Of a stretch of DNA of 64,000 nucleotides, positions 1 through 9,115 are shown piece after piece. Location of the stretch: assembly GCA_017889705.1 (NCBI GenBank), contig JAGGAB010000005.1, positions 1 to 64,000 on the forward strand, read 5' to 3'. The stretch comes from Bacillota bacterium (GTDB lineage Bacteria; Bacillota; Negativicutes; Sporomusales; Sporomusaceae). The notes below the pieces were generated by a model, which saw only the letters and a list, made by a program, of their open reading frames with translations, did not search any database and had not been told where the DNA came from. The translations under genes were made by a program, and so were the position numbers. Within the stretch, counting starts at the first letter, position 1. Each line of letters opens with the position of its first letter.

Positions 1-786
1 CCACAATACCCATAGACAAATGGTACGCCGGATATACCGCGAAGACCAGAGATCCATAAAGGTAAACGCTTGGCTTTCGGCACTTTCGGTTTCTTGTTTA
101 TGTGGCGGTTCACCCACCGGAACACCTAATTCCTGTTCGATTTTGGAGACCAGGACATGGGCTTCCATATGCCGCCCCCTACTCACAAGGTACATAGCCG
201 ATTCAGGCAATATCCGCCAAACATAAACAACTACGAGTGCCGGTAATGCGCCGATATAAAAGGCAAGCTGCCAACCGTATTGGGGAATAATCAGATAAGA
301 AATCAACGCTGCGAGCAGCCAACCAATTGCCCAACTACTATTTTGAAGTACCAGCATTTTCCCCCGGTGCTTTACCGGAGCATACTCACTCATTAGCGCA
401 TTGGCTACCGGCGGCTGCCCGCCAACGCCTGCACCTACCAAAAAGCGAAATGCCAGCAAGGATTCATAGTTCCACGCCAAACCACATAAACCAGTTCCTA
501 CAGCATAAAATCCCAAGGTTGCGACAAACACCTTTTTGCGCCCTACCCGGTCTGCCAACGTACCTGATAAAATGGCACCAACTGCCATGCCAAGTAGCCC
601 AGCGCTGCTGATATAGCCAATCTGGGCCGGTGATAAGTTCCAGGCTCCGATCATTTTTGCTAAAACAAATGCAATAAGCCCTGTGTCTAATGCTTCAAAT
701 GCAATGCCTGAACCCATTAATGCCAGAAGTCGATAGTGAAAACTGCCCAGTGGAAGTTTTCCTAAACGCTCAGTTATAGTTGCCAT
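1..786 (-). CDS. MFS transporter, sugar/aromatic-acid type (3' end cut off by window)
   Basis: The frame is open from an ATG at 786 to the window edge (262 codons), so only the N-terminal half or so is present. A ribosome binding site (GGAGG) lies just upstream of the ATG. The translation shows about six hydrophobic segments. The MFS loop 2-3 signature (GTLADRVGRKK) lies near residue 75, and a PES(A)-type motif (RILPESAMYLVSRGR) follows TM6, as in the sugar porter and niacin/aromatic-acid H+ symporter families. It starts 56 bases after the NIF3-like gene on the same strand, so the two are probably co-transcribed. Family is confident; the substrate cannot be read from the sequence. Confidence 0.85.
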   Translation of the reverse strand, partial: MATITERLGKLPLGSFHYRLLALMGSGIAFEALDTGLIAFVLAKMIGAWNLSPAQIGYISSAGLLGMAVGAILSGTLADRVGRKKVFVATLGFYAVGTGLCGLAWNYESLLAFRFLVGAGVGGQPPVANALMSEYAPVKHRGKMLVLQNSSWAIGWLLAALISYLIIPQYGWQLAFYIGALPALVVVYVWRILPESAMYLVSRGRHMEAHVLVSKIEQELGVPVGEPPHKQETESAESQAFTFMDLWSSRYIRRTICLWVLW

Positions 787-842
787 TGTTTCGTCCTCCC
801 AACGTTTTATATTCTTAGAAAGCAATGCTTACTTTTGGCAGG

Positions 843-1889
843 TTACCTCGTACCTGTCTTCAGGCTGCGACCACCTCCCTTGTTTATCAGGTATTCGCTG
901 GCAATATAATCCGCATAATTTTGAATAGCAGCAGTGCCAACCTTACTTAACGGCGTGGAGGTAATCCGCTCGCGAAACAAGACAACCTCCACTTCCGGTA
1001 GTATTTTTTGCAAAGCCATAGCCAGCGGCAACCCATTTTCTAAGATTTCCATAGCATGACAATTGCCAACCACAAAGTTAAGACCTAGCGCCTTCGCCTT
1101 TTTCACTAATTCGCTTTCTTCGCTTACCCGGCTTATTGAGGCGATAACCGTATCGACTTCCGGATGTTCACGCTTTGCCATTTCAAGATGCTGTGCTGTG
1201 AAACCGGTATGCGGGAAAATATGAAGAATTGTCCCAACCTTACTTTCCCGTGTGCCGACAAGCAGTTTGCCACCTGTAGCTACATTGGTTTCACAAATAT
1301 CATGACAATTGCGCAATGCCTTTTCTGACAACAGCATTTTTTGTTCTTCCTTCATACCCATAAATTCATTAAGCCTATCCAAGATAGCGCCAATTGTTCG
1401 AATCTCTTTTAACGCTTTGCCTACATACAGAATGTTGCCAGGAATATTACCATACGCAATGTCCACATGGTACGATTCGTGACCATGAATATAGGCAATA
1501 CCTGGATGCAAGCCGTGAAAGGCCTCATGTAATTCAAAAACCGACAACCCATACAAATCAAAATACCCTTTCATGGTTACACCGCCGGAATTAGCGGCAT
1601 CAACCACCGGATGATGCGCAATAATGGCATCAACACCGGTAGCGCCTGCCAACTCGATATTACATTCCGTAAGGGTCATGGTTACTGCGATTTTCTTTAC
1701 AGGCGCTTCTAAATTCCCGCAAATTAGACCAGGCATTTCCATGCATGCTTTACCAGGAATATTGGATGATTTTAAGATTACAAACTTATTCCTACCACTG
1801 AAGATATCATCCAAACTCTTCACACATCTGCCACCGGTTATCTGATCTAATGCCTCCAACACATCTTTCACTTTACTAGTTGTAACCAA
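843..1889 (-). CDS. NIF3-like dinuclear metal-centre protein
   Basis: Resembles the NIF3/YqfO family (DUF34, annotated GTP cyclohydrolase I type 2-like), which binds two metal ions through His/Asp/Glu residues. The visible support is the AIIAHHPVVD motif, equivalent to the family's IIxHHP metal-binding motif, and further His-rich stretches (HEAFHGLHPG, HGHESYHVD). The rest is more divergent than usual and the precise function is unknown. The frame reaches an ATG at 1940. However, a perfect Shine-Dalgarno (AAGGAGGT, 1897-1904) lies inside that extension, seven bases before TTG at 1889, so I chose TTG (348 aa). It sits directly upstream of the MFS gene, suggesting an uptake-linked enzyme. Confidence 0.6.
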   Translation of the reverse strand: MVTTSKVKDVLEALDQITGGRCVKSLDDIFSGRNKFVILKSSNIPGKACMEMPGLICGNLEAPVKKIAVTMTLTECNIELAGATGVDAIIAHHPVVDAANSGGVTMKGYFDLYGLSVFELHEAFHGLHPGIAYIHGHESYHVDIAYGNIPGNILYVGKALKEIRTIGAILDRLNEFMGMKEEQKMLLSEKALRNCHDICETNVATGGKLLVGTRESKVGTILHIFPHTGFTAQHLEMAKREHPEVDTVIASISRVSEESELVKKAKALGLNFVVGNCHAMEILENGLPLAMALQKILPEVEVVLFRERITSTPLSKVGTAAIQNYADYIASEYLINKGGGRSLKTGTR

Positions 1890-2004
1890 ACCAATGACCT
1901 CCTTGATCAGTAAACAATTTCTGTTTAGTGTTTTTACCATGCTTCACTTTATAGTCACCTTGCAAGATCCTACGCTTGTCCACTAAGGTTGCTCAAAAAT
2001 AAAC

Positions 2005-2079
2005 AAAGCTACCGCTAAGGCATGCTACAGAGTACGCTTGTTCTACGTACACAGTAACATTCCAAAAAGCGGTAGCTTT
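2005..2079 (-). terminator. Long-loop inverted repeat, probable terminator
   Basis: A perfect 12-bp inverted repeat (AAAGCTACCGCT at 2005-2016, complement at 2068-2079) has an outer 7-bp arm (1992-1998 / 2088-2094). Read on the minus strand it is followed by a T-rich stretch. It lies downstream of the DUF2294 gene and upstream of the NIF3-like gene. The 51-base loop is long for a simple terminator. Confidence 0.45.
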
Positions 2080-2177
2080 CGGCTCTCTTTTGAGTTCCTA
2101 CGACCCACCTATAGGCATGCTATCCAATCATGCATTTTGTGGAATAACCAGAATAGATACAGTTTAAAATTAGGTTT

Positions 2178-2522
2178 TTAGTGATCCTCTTTAAGCAGGA
2201 TAAACGTCACCGCCAATTCATAATCAGGCGCGTAATCCTTCAAAACACAAACCACCGGCAACCCCAGTTGCTCTATAACCTCTTCCTTGAGACGGCGTTT
2301 ATACTCGTCTAATATCGCAACATCGGCTAACCGTGATGACATACGGTCACTTTGATCAAGGGCCGCCAGCGCGGGAACCCGTTTGTGGTCGGCTGTAATA
2401 ATGATCTTATTGTCCACAATACTTACCCGTTGTTTCCGTAACCCGGTTCCAAACAGTGAAAGATTTACATTGTTATTGACGCGCGCAACTTCTTGCTTAA
2501 TGTCTGCATCCTGTATCTTCAT
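2178..2522 (-). CDS. DUF2294 / MpsC-like small protein
   Basis: A 114-aa soluble protein resembling the DUF2294 (MpsC-like) family common in Firmicutes. It has the typical pattern of an N-terminal helix, a central beta stretch (RVSIVDNKIIITADH) and a charged helix followed by a hydrophobic strand with a final VTFILLKED. The family has been linked to a membrane-potential-generating system in staphylococci, but that role cannot be assumed here because no partner gene is present. ATG at 2522 follows a GGGAG site nine bases upstream. It appears to be a single-gene unit between two terminator-like hairpins. Confidence 0.5.
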   Translation of the reverse strand: MKIQDADIKQEVARVNNNVNLSLFGTGLRKQRVSIVDNKIIITADHKRVPALAALDQSDRMSSRLADVAILDEYKRRLKEEVIEQLGLPVVCVLKDYAPDYELAVTFILLKEDH

Positions 2523-2607
2523 AGTAAATGTCTCCCATTATTGAGATCGCAATAGATCTCAATTGTCTGTACGGCTTTTACATTTAAACAAGTACGGAAA
2601 CAAAAAC

Positions 2608-2637
2608 AGACCTCCCAAACAAAAGTTTAGAAGGTCT
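2608..2637 (-). terminator. Rho-independent terminator after the sugar ABC operon
   Basis: The hairpin AGACCT...AGGTCT has an internal AAAC/GTTT stem and is followed on the minus strand by TGTTTTTGTTT. It lies about 100 bases after the stop of the TIM-barrel isomerase gene, the last gene of the ABC operon. Confidence 0.75.
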
Positions 2638-2740
2638 CCATTGACCATAAATCCTAATTTTGTATTATTTTAACATGGACTTACTAATTTTTCAATAGTA
2701 AATTTAAAAACTTTGGAAGCTTATGGGCAATATATCTTTT

Positions 2741-3550
2741 TTATACAGCCAACCGATAATTCAGGCATTTTTTGATATACTCCACATCTTTGACAATAGC
2801 ATCCAGGTCTTGGCTGCATTGTTTTCCGTATTCGACAACAATATCAGCCTGTGGCGTGTACTGCCGGTACAAGAACATAAACTGATCAAAGTCCAGTGTT
2901 CCGTCAAGAATGCGATTATGCTTGTCTTCATAGCCGTCATTATTATGCACATGATAGGCAACAATTTTATGCGCCAGTTTTTTCATTACCCGGCTTATAT
3001 CCCAGCCGTTGGCATGAGCATGTCCGATATCTAACAGAATATCATCCGGGATGCTTTCGGCCATCTCCAGAAACTCATCTTCATTAAATAACATATTGCC
3101 CCGCGCCAGCACACCTGCATTTTCGACTACCAGCTTGGCACCGTAGTGTTCGGCTTGCCGCCTAAGTTCTGCGAGGTTTTCTGCGGCCACTTTCATCATT
3201 TGTTGTTTTGAACCTGCTTCCACCCGGCAATTATTGTGATGATACACAATATACCGGCTTTTTAGCCGCTTAGATAATTCCAAGGTCTGGCGAAAATACT
3301 CTGTTGATCTGATATATTCAACTGTTCCTTCGGCTTTGCTGTGCTCGGTGTAATAGTAAGGACCGTGCAGAGAAATCAGATACTTCTGGAAGTGTTTCAT
3401 ATAATCGGCAAGTTTGCGGTAAAATACTTCACTCTGCCACTCGGGAAACACTTCAACGCCAACAGATTGATCGCCAATTTTGTCCATCAAGGCGAAAAGC
3501 TCTTCCAGTTGCTCTGATTCATACAGATTGGTACTGATAAAAATGTTCAC
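2741..3550 (-). CDS. Sugar phosphate isomerase/epimerase (xylose-isomerase-like TIM barrel)
   Basis: Belongs to the AP endonuclease 2 / xylose isomerase-like TIM-barrel superfamily, which isomerises or epimerises sugars and inositols using a divalent metal. Visible support includes the order of a strand ending in SLHGPYY, the strand YIVYHHNN, a VVENAG (metal-ligand Glu) motif, LLDIGHAHANG, HVHNNDG (His ligands) and a final VVEYG. The longer frame starts at 3571, but GTG at 3550 is preceded by GGAGG at good spacing. I therefore call 270 aa, overlapping the ABC ATPase gene by 32 bases. Its place at the end of the ABC operon suggests it acts on the imported sugar. The substrate is unknown. Confidence 0.8.
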   Translation of the reverse strand: MNIFISTNLYESEQLEELFALMDKIGDQSVGVEVFPEWQSEVFYRKLADYMKHFQKYLISLHGPYYYTEHSKAEGTVEYIRSTEYFRQTLELSKRLKSRYIVYHHNNCRVEAGSKQQMMKVAAENLAELRRQAEHYGAKLVVENAGVLARGNMLFNEDEFLEMAESIPDDILLDIGHAHANGWDISRVMKKLAHKIVAYHVHNNDGYEDKHNRILDGTLDFDQFMFLYRQYTPQADIVVEYGKQCSQDLDAIVKDVEYIKKCLNYRLAV

Positions 3551-4637
3551 AATACACCTCCGGATAACCAATATTCATGGTAGTTTCTTTATCAAATACA
3601 TGCATTTTGTCAGCCGCCAGGCTAAAGTATACCCGGTCGCCTGGTCTAAACTCGGTCCTATCACAAATCGCGACAACTTCCTGGTCTTCCATCTCAAAAT
3701 AAATGCCACACCGGTTGCCGTATTCTTCAACATATTTGACAATACCGGCAAACGAACTATCTGTTTTTTCTCGCTCCAGGCGGATATGCTCTGGGCGAAT
3801 GCCCAAATAAAACTCCCTACAGCCATTTTTCCCAATATGAGCGCTCCAAAGTTCAGGCAATCTAGCAGCCTGCTTGCCCAGGAAAATCGACCGCTCGGCA
3901 TAATGGGCTTCAAAGATATTGGTTGATGGTGATCCAATAAACTTGGCGGTAAACACATTGGCTGGCCGATTATACACATTATAAGGAGTGTCCAGCATTT
4001 GCAGCTTGCCTTCATGCATGAGTGCAATCCGCTCGCCCACCGTCATGGCCTCAACCTGATCATGGGTAACATAGACAAAGGTTTGCCCATAGGTCTGATG
4101 AATCTTGACTAACTCTTTCCTGGCATGGCCTCTGAGTTGCGCATCCAGGTTAGAAAGCGGCTCATCTAGCAGCAAGAAGTCTCCGCGTTTGACCACCGCC
4201 CGCGCTAATGCCACCCGCTGACGCTGGCCGCCTGACAGATCTTTGGGCTTCCTATTTTCAAGGCCGTTAAGTTCCAGCATATCTAAAGCAGCTTTCAGCC
4301 TTTGACCGATTTCCTCCTTGAACAGCTTGTGGATCTTAAGTCCATATGTGATATTGTCGGCTACCGTCATATGCGGGTAGAGGGCATAATTTTGAAAAAC
4401 CATGCTGACATTGCGCTCTCCACTCACTACATCATTGACCTTCTGTCCATGCATATATAGATTGCCTGAGGTAATTTCCTCTAACCCGGCAATCAGCCGC
4501 AGGGTCGTAGATTTCCCACAACCTGACGCGCCTAGCAGTATCAGGCGTTCACCTGGATTAATACTAAGATTCAGGTTGTCTATGACTGTTGTTTTACCAT
4601 AGGACTTACATACATTTTCAAAAACAATTTCCTTCAT
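3519..4637 (-). CDS. Sugar ABC transporter ATP-binding protein (UgpC/MsmK/MalK type)
   Basis: A 372-aa ATPase that powers import through the two permeases encoded upstream. Walker A (GASGCGKST) is at residues 36-44, the Q-loop (VFQNYALYPH) near 80, the signature LSGGQRQRVALARA near 135, Walker B (FLLLDEP) near 155 and the H-loop (VYVTHDQ) near 190. The C-terminal 130 residues match the TOBE/regulatory domain of the MalK-UgpC family. All ABC motifs are intact. The start is ATG at 4637, after a purine-rich site (GGAGGGCA) in the upstream leader. It is the fourth gene of a five-gene operon; MsmK-like ATPases sometimes serve several permeases, so exclusivity is not certain. Confidence 0.93.
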   Translation of the reverse strand: MKEIVFENVCKSYGKTTVIDNLNLSINPGERLILLGASGCGKSTTLRLIAGLEEITSGNLYMHGQKVNDVVSGERNVSMVFQNYALYPHMTVADNITYGLKIHKLFKEEIGQRLKAALDMLELNGLENRKPKDLSGGQRQRVALARAVVKRGDFLLLDEPLSNLDAQLRGHARKELVKIHQTYGQTFVYVTHDQVEAMTVGERIALMHEGKLQMLDTPYNVYNRPANVFTAKFIGSPSTNIFEAHYAERSIFLGKQAARLPELWSAHIGKNGCREFYLGIRPEHIRLEREKTDSSFAGIVKYVEEYGNRCGIYFEMEDQEVVAICDRTEFRPGDRVYFSLAADKMHVFDKETTMNIGYPEVYCEHFYQYQSV

Positions 4638-4670
4638 AGTTTGCCTGCCCTCCTTTTTTACGAGTTTTGC

Positions 4671-5489
4671 CTAGCCTTTTATCCCGGAAGAGGTAAATGT
4701 GCTAATAATGTAACGCTGAAAAATAATATATAGCAGCAGCGGAATGATCATAGTAATAACCGAAACCGCCATGGCGATCGTGAAATCTGTACCACCCTCA
4801 GAACTGATAAAGAGTTGCAATGCCAGCGGCAACGTGAAATTTGCTTTATCTTTTAAAATCAAAACCGGCCAAACATATTCGTTCCAGGAATTAATAAAAA
4901 ACATAATACCACTGGAAACCACCGCCGGTTTGACTAACGGAAACACAATATCGCCCAGAATGCGCATATGGCCTATTTTGTCCAGGCGCGCAGCTTCAAT
5001 CAGCGAGCGTGGCACAGTCCGCATGGCCTGCCTGATCAAAAAAATTCCGGTGGCATCACTAAGCTGGGGCAAAATAACACCGAGGATATTGTTCCGAAAG
5101 CCAAGCTGAGATATGGTCAGGTAGTTAGGAATCATCGTAACTGTAAACGGAATAAAAATAGTGCTGATCAAAATAAAATACAGTACATTCTTGCCTTTGA
5201 AATTAAAATATACAAAGGCATAGGCCGCCAGAGTGCTGGTAACTGTTTTAAAAACCGTCACTGCCGCGGCTATCAGCAACGTATTGGTGGTAATCTGTAA
5301 GAGCGGCAGCCGCGAAAATACCTGGATATAATTGCCGATGGTCGGATGCTGCGGCAGGCCAAATACATTGCTGTAGGCTTCGCTCAGTTCCTTAAACGAA
5401 CTAGAAAGAGCGAAGACAATAGGCGACAAAGACAAGATCAAAGCACAACCCAGCAGAATATGCCACTTAGTTTCTTTGTCAATTCTCAT
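4671..5489 (-). CDS. Carbohydrate ABC transporter permease, MalG/UgpE family
   Basis: Inner-membrane permease of a CUT1-type sugar importer, with about six hydrophobic segments and the cytoplasmic EAA loop (EAARLDKIGHMRILGDIVFP) near residue 190 that contacts the ATPase. The protein ends ...STFTSSGIKG, typical of the family. The frame extends up to 5540, but that extension lies inside the upstream permease gene. I chose ATG at 5489 (273 aa), which follows GGAGAAAGG and overlaps the stop of the previous gene by 11 bases, a sign of translational coupling. Confidence 0.92.
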   Translation of the reverse strand: MRIDKETKWHILLGCALILSLSPIVFALSSSFKELSEAYSNVFGLPQHPTIGNYIQVFSRLPLLQITTNTLLIAAAVTVFKTVTSTLAAYAFVYFNFKGKNVLYFILISTIFIPFTVTMIPNYLTISQLGFRNNILGVILPQLSDATGIFLIRQAMRTVPRSLIEAARLDKIGHMRILGDIVFPLVKPAVVSSGIMFFINSWNEYVWPVLILKDKANFTLPLALQLFISSEGGTDFTIAMAVSVITMIIPLLLYIIFQRYIISTFTSSGIKG

Positions 5490-6393
5490 AATGAATGCCT
5501 TTCTCCACATACTTGAATTCCAAAACCAACAGCAACACAAATAGTGCCATTGTTACAATGGCAAAAGCCGAGGCATAGCCGGTATGATATAAGGTAAACG
5601 CCTCCTGATAAACATTGTAAATGGCGTTAGAACTTGCATTATCCGGCCCGCCCTGGGTAATTACCTTGATAGGAGTAAACACATATTGCAGCCCCTGAAC
5701 AATGGTCATGATAAACACATAAATACCGGTAGCACTGCTCATGGGTACGACAATATCAAAAAAAATCCGGTGAAGAGGTACATTATCAAGCCGTGCCGCT
5801 TCAATAACTTCCTGCGGCACACCACCAACTCCGCCCAACAGGACAATGAAATTATAGCCAAATACCTTCCAGGTAGTGATCAAACTCAGCACAGCAATAA
5901 CCAGCCCCTGGGTCTTACTCCATATGGGCAGGGTAATGCCAAAGAACTTGGCAATAATCGCAACCGGACCGGAAACCGGATTGAGTATCCATAAATATAA
6001 AATGGAGCCTACCACCAGCGAAATAACACTGGGTAAGAAGAACGCACTTTTATAAAAGCCCTGTCCCCGTTTGATGACAAAAGACAAAACAAACACCAAT
6101 ACATAGGGAGCCGCCAAATTAAACAACAGCAAAATCGCAATATAGGCCAGCGTATTTTTCAGCACCGTATATGTCAGCGGGTCCTGCAGCAAGACAAAAT
6201 AGTTTTGCAGGCCGACAAAGGTTTTCACAGGCTTAATCATATTCCAGTCAAACAAACTTAAATAGATGGTATATAACAGCGGATAAAACATAAACACCGA
6301 AAAAACAAGCAACGAAGGTAAAATTAAACCATAAGCGATCAAGGTGTTGCGGTTAACTATCGGCCATATTTGCTTTTTCTCTATTTCCTTCAC
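5479..6393 (-). CDS. Carbohydrate ABC transporter permease, MalF/UgpA family
   Basis: A 304-aa membrane protein with about six transmembrane segments. It shows the N-terminal MalF-family pattern (LPSLLVFSVFMFYPLLYTIYLSLFDW) and the EAA loop (EAARLDNVPLHRIFFDIVVP) near residue 212. It pairs with the downstream MalG-type permease. It is separated from the binding-protein gene by about 100 bases containing a hairpin, the usual arrangement that lets the binding protein be made in excess. Confidence 0.92.
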   Translation of the reverse strand: MKEIEKKQIWPIVNRNTLIAYGLILPSLLVFSVFMFYPLLYTIYLSLFDWNMIKPVKTFVGLQNYFVLLQDPLTYTVLKNTLAYIAILLLFNLAAPYVLVFVLSFVIKRGQGFYKSAFFLPSVISLVVGSILYLWILNPVSGPVAIIAKFFGITLPIWSKTQGLVIAVLSLITTWKVFGYNFIVLLGGVGGVPQEVIEAARLDNVPLHRIFFDIVVPMSSATGIYVFIMTIVQGLQYVFTPIKVITQGGPDNASSNAIYNVYQEAFTLYHTGYASAFAIVTMALFVLLLVLEFKYVEKGIHYEN

Positions 6394-6426
6394 CCTCTTT
6401 GTTGCTTTGTCATAGTAACGAAAAAG

Positions 6427-6461
6427 AACGGTGGCTCTAAAATATATCTTAGGCCACCGTT
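6427..6461 (-). terminator. Intra-operon attenuating hairpin between binding protein and permeases
   Basis: A 9-bp perfect stem (AACGGTGGC / GCCACCGTT) with a 17-base loop is followed on the minus strand by CTTTTTC. It sits between the solute-binding protein gene and the first permease gene. Partial termination here would raise the ratio of binding protein to permease, as known for many ABC sugar operons. Confidence 0.65.
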
Positions 6462-6496
6462 TTCACTTTATTGTTACAAGCTTGTCAGGCCTATTA

Positions 6497-7798
6497 CTAT
6501 TTCAGCAGTTCATTAATCTTGGCTTGGGTTTGCGTCAGACCCTCTCTTGCCGAGATGCTGCCGTTTAAGATCCGGTCTCTCGCATCAAGCAGCAGTTGCT
6601 CTGCCTGCAGACCTGCATCGCCCGGGAAGGACGTCCAGGATACTACGCCATCCATCTGGGTTGTTGCTGCGGCCATCATTTTATTTTCAACTAAGAAGCT
6701 TTTTAAACCATTCTCAGCGGTTGCAACATCTTTGCGAGGTGGTACATAACCTGTTCCTTTCGTCCAGGCTGCCATAGATTCAACACTATATAAGAACTTT
6801 TCAAATTCCCAGGCCGCTTTCTGCTCTTCCTTGGTCTTAGCGGTAATTGCCAGGAAACAGCCGCCTGCCGGCAGACGCTTGGACTTACCCTGCCATGCCG
6901 GGGAATTTATGGCTGCCACATCAAAAGTCGCACCTTTTTGAACGTTTGCGCGCTGGGCGATGGTTGTGTACAACATGCCTACATTACCGTTAATAAAGGA
7001 CTGTACACCCTCACCCCAGGAAATATGGAGCGCAGATTTCTTATTAGCCACCATATCGGCATAAGCTTCATAGGCTTTAATGCCTTCTTCGGAGGCAAAG
7101 CTTGCCTTGCCGTTAGTCATCATGCGGGCGCCATTACTTTCCATCAGCGCTTGTTGTGCCCAGTTATCGGCAGGCTCTTGCATATAAAAACCGTATTTTC
7201 CGGTTTTTTCTTTGATGGTATTGGCAAACATAATCAGCTCTTCCCAGGTTTTAGGGCCATTTTCATCTACGCCGGCTTGCCGCAAAAGGTCTTTGTTAAT
7301 ATATAATACCGGGGTGCTCAAGGAGTAAGGAATACCTACCTGGCTGTTTTTGCTGTTTTTCGCAAGACCTAATACGTTGGGTAAAAACTTATCCTGCAAA
7401 AAAGTTTTATCTTCGGGATAGGATTCATCAATTATTTTCTGTGGTTCTACATAACTAAAATTGTTAGAGAAATAATCCAAAAATGCCCAGCCAATCTGTA
7501 CTACTGCCGGTGATTTGCCGGTGGCAACCTCGGCCTGCAGATTCTGCATCAAACCCTTGTACATATCAGGATTGTAGCGGGCCACAACCTCCACTGTCTT
7601 GCTCTGGGCATTGAAGTCGTTAACAAGCTGTTCTACTGTCTTTCCTCCCTGGGTTTCGGCATTACAATGCCAGTACTCAATCTTTACTTTTTTCCCGTTA
7701 GCTGCTGAATTTGTTGATGAACTAGAAGATCCGCAGCCTGCGAGCAGCATTGTGCTGAGGACTCCCATAGCTACCATTTTAAGAATGTGTTTCTTCAC
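6497..7798 (-). CDS. Extracellular sugar-binding lipoprotein (family 1, UgpB-like)
   Basis: A 433-aa substrate-binding protein of the CUT1 ABC importer. The N-terminus is a lipoprotein signal peptide with lipobox LLAGC, the lipidated Cys being residue 22, followed by a Ser-rich linker. The mature part carries family-1 features: EYWH near the start, the segment GKSPAVVQIGWAFLDYF, GIPYSLSTPVLYINKDLL near 150 and the aromatic-rich AWTKGTGYVPPRKD near 370. UgpB-like proteins bind glycerol-3-phosphate or oligosaccharides; the ligand here is not deducible. It is the first gene of the transporter operon. Confidence 0.92.
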   Translation of the reverse strand: MKKHILKMVAMGVLSTMLLAGCGSSSSSTNSAANGKKVKIEYWHCNAETQGGKTVEQLVNDFNAQSKTVEVVARYNPDMYKGLMQNLQAEVATGKSPAVVQIGWAFLDYFSNNFSYVEPQKIIDESYPEDKTFLQDKFLPNVLGLAKNSKNSQVGIPYSLSTPVLYINKDLLRQAGVDENGPKTWEELIMFANTIKEKTGKYGFYMQEPADNWAQQALMESNGARMMTNGKASFASEEGIKAYEAYADMVANKKSALHISWGEGVQSFINGNVGMLYTTIAQRANVQKGATFDVAAINSPAWQGKSKRLPAGGCFLAITAKTKEEQKAAWEFEKFLYSVESMAAWTKGTGYVPPRKDVATAENGLKSFLVENKMMAAATTQMDGVVSWTSFPGDAGLQAEQLLLDARDRILNGSISAREGLTQTQAKINELLK

Positions 7799-7894
7799 GG
7801 TTATGTACTTCCTCCCCCACTGGATTTTGTTACCAGTATAGCACTCGGCGAAAAAGCCATTGTTACCCCTATGTAAAACTTGTGTAAAGAAAAC

Positions 7895-8400
7895 ACAAAA
7901 CAGGGGCTATCGCAATAGCGATTTAAATTATCGCTGGCGATAGCCCCTGTTTTATGGAAAAACCTATCTGCGCCATTAATAAAATCAATGAATACAAAGT
8001 GCGTGTGTGACTTTTGGCATCGCCCCAAGTCACCAAAAAGTCTAGGCCTAAAGCCTCCATATGCTAACCTGTTCCGGTAGAGATTTGCTTTCATAGCTGT
8101 ATGATAAACTCTCCTTTTCAATGCGCGGACCTGAAAAGCCGGGCGATATTCCTACAATCCGTAAACTCGCTACGCTCAAACAGTACGGATTGCTTAACAG
8201 AATACCATTCGGCTTTTCTCCTACGGAACGCTTTTTCCGGCAAAGCCCGAAGGGTTACGGGAATTACGAACCCGTGGAATCACTAAAGTCGTTTTTCGCA
8301 GAAGGGGCGTAAACGGTACGTGGGACAAGGGGACAGGTTATTTGTCCCAGTTTTGGCGTAGGGGCTGTTCGCAATTAGTGCGACATCCCCTTCTTACTAC
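7895..8400. repeat. Structured non-coding island (REP-like hairpins)
   Basis: About 500 bases between the transporter operon and the rpiB-like gene hold a chain of inverted repeats rather than a gene. These include 7897-7922/7930-7953 (CAGGGGCTATCGC arms, which also works as a terminator), CAATCCGTA/TACGGATTG around 8155-8195, and TTCGGCTTTT/AAAGCCCGAA around 8210-8252. There is also GGGACAA/TTGTCCC at 8322-8328/8342-8348, and GGGGCTGTTCGCA/TGCGACATCCCC around 8362-8391. The single frame crossing it (7801-8121) is made of such repeat sequence and has no ribosome binding site. The composition and hairpin density suggest a multicopy extragenic element. Confidence 0.55.
7897..7953 (-). terminator. 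Strong hairpin terminator (possibly bidirectional)
   Basis: The arms AAAACAGGGGCTATCGC... and ...GCGATAGCCCCTGTTTT form a stem of about 16 bp with an imperfect inner extension. It is flanked by A/T runs on both sides. It probably ends the transcript of the rpiB-like gene. Confidence 0.6.
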
Positions 8401-8413
8401 AAATACCTATTTG

Positions 8414-9052
8414 TTAGGCTAATACTTTCTTGATATAAGCTGCAATTTCATCATTTTTGCAATTAGCAAAGAAGTATTCCTGGAAACGCTCGCCGCTTAC
8501 TGCGCCTTTTAATAACTCTTGATCAAGCTTTTTTAAGATTGTCAGAAAATCTTGATGGGTTACTTTTTTTACTTGATCCAGGATTTTCTTGTTGCGCTGC
8601 TCAGGAATTACCCGGTCTTTGGGATAACCTTGTCCAGGTTCGCCATCAAATAATTTTTCGAAGACATATTGCAGGTTTAATTCCGCGCCCCAGCCAAAGC
8701 CTTTGGCAAACGGCAGGGAAATGGCGTTGCCGTCATTGATTTGGGCAAACATATAAGCATCCGACGGATCTACCACATGGCCGCACAATACTTCCGGGAA
8801 AACGTTGCAGGCCAGCATAGCGCCTTCGCCGGTACCGCAGCCTGTTATTACATAATCGGCTGCTTTGGAATTTATCAGGATAGCGGCCAGAATTCCGTTT
8901 TGCACATAGGTCAAGGAGTTCTTATCCTCTGCACCATACATGCCATAGTTGAATACTTGATGGCCCATAGGCTCTACTACTTTTTTCAGGGTAGTATAAA
9001 TCAGCTCATTTTTAGCTGCCTGGCTATTTTCATTGATTAACGCTATTTTCAT
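8414..9052 (-). CDS. RpiB/LacA/LacB-family sugar-phosphate isomerase
   Basis: A soluble isomerase of the ribose-5-phosphate isomerase B / LacAB fold. Its family pattern is the N-terminal strand MKIALINENSQ, the segment VFNYGMYG, and the nucleotide-like loop DYVITGCGTGEGAMLACN (the Cys/Gly active-site loop), followed by a conserved Asn/Asp segment. At 212 aa it is longer than typical RpiB (about 150 aa), with a C-terminal extension like that of RpiB relatives in uronate and hexulosonate catabolism. The start at 9070 would overlap the GGGGAGG binding site, so I chose ATG at 9052. It follows the SDR gene and probably acts in the same sugar-acid pathway. Confidence 0.8.
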   Translation of the reverse strand: MKIALINENSQAAKNELIYTTLKKVVEPMGHQVFNYGMYGAEDKNSLTYVQNGILAAILINSKAADYVITGCGTGEGAMLACNVFPEVLCGHVVDPSDAYMFAQINDGNAISLPFAKGFGWGAELNLQYVFEKLFDGEPGQGYPKDRVIPEQRNKKILDQVKKVTHQDFLTILKKLDQELLKGAVSGERFQEYFFANCKNDEIAAYIKKVLA

Positions 9053-9115
9053 AAAATTACGCCTCCCCATAATATGCTTTTACTGTGCATTTGTATATAA
9101 GAATCTACGCAGAAG

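Noticed and set aside
7801-8121. 106-codon frame on the minus strand between the sugar-binding protein and rpiB-like genes
   Set aside because: It runs through the hairpin arms of the non-coding island, lacks a ribosome binding site and shows no domain pattern.
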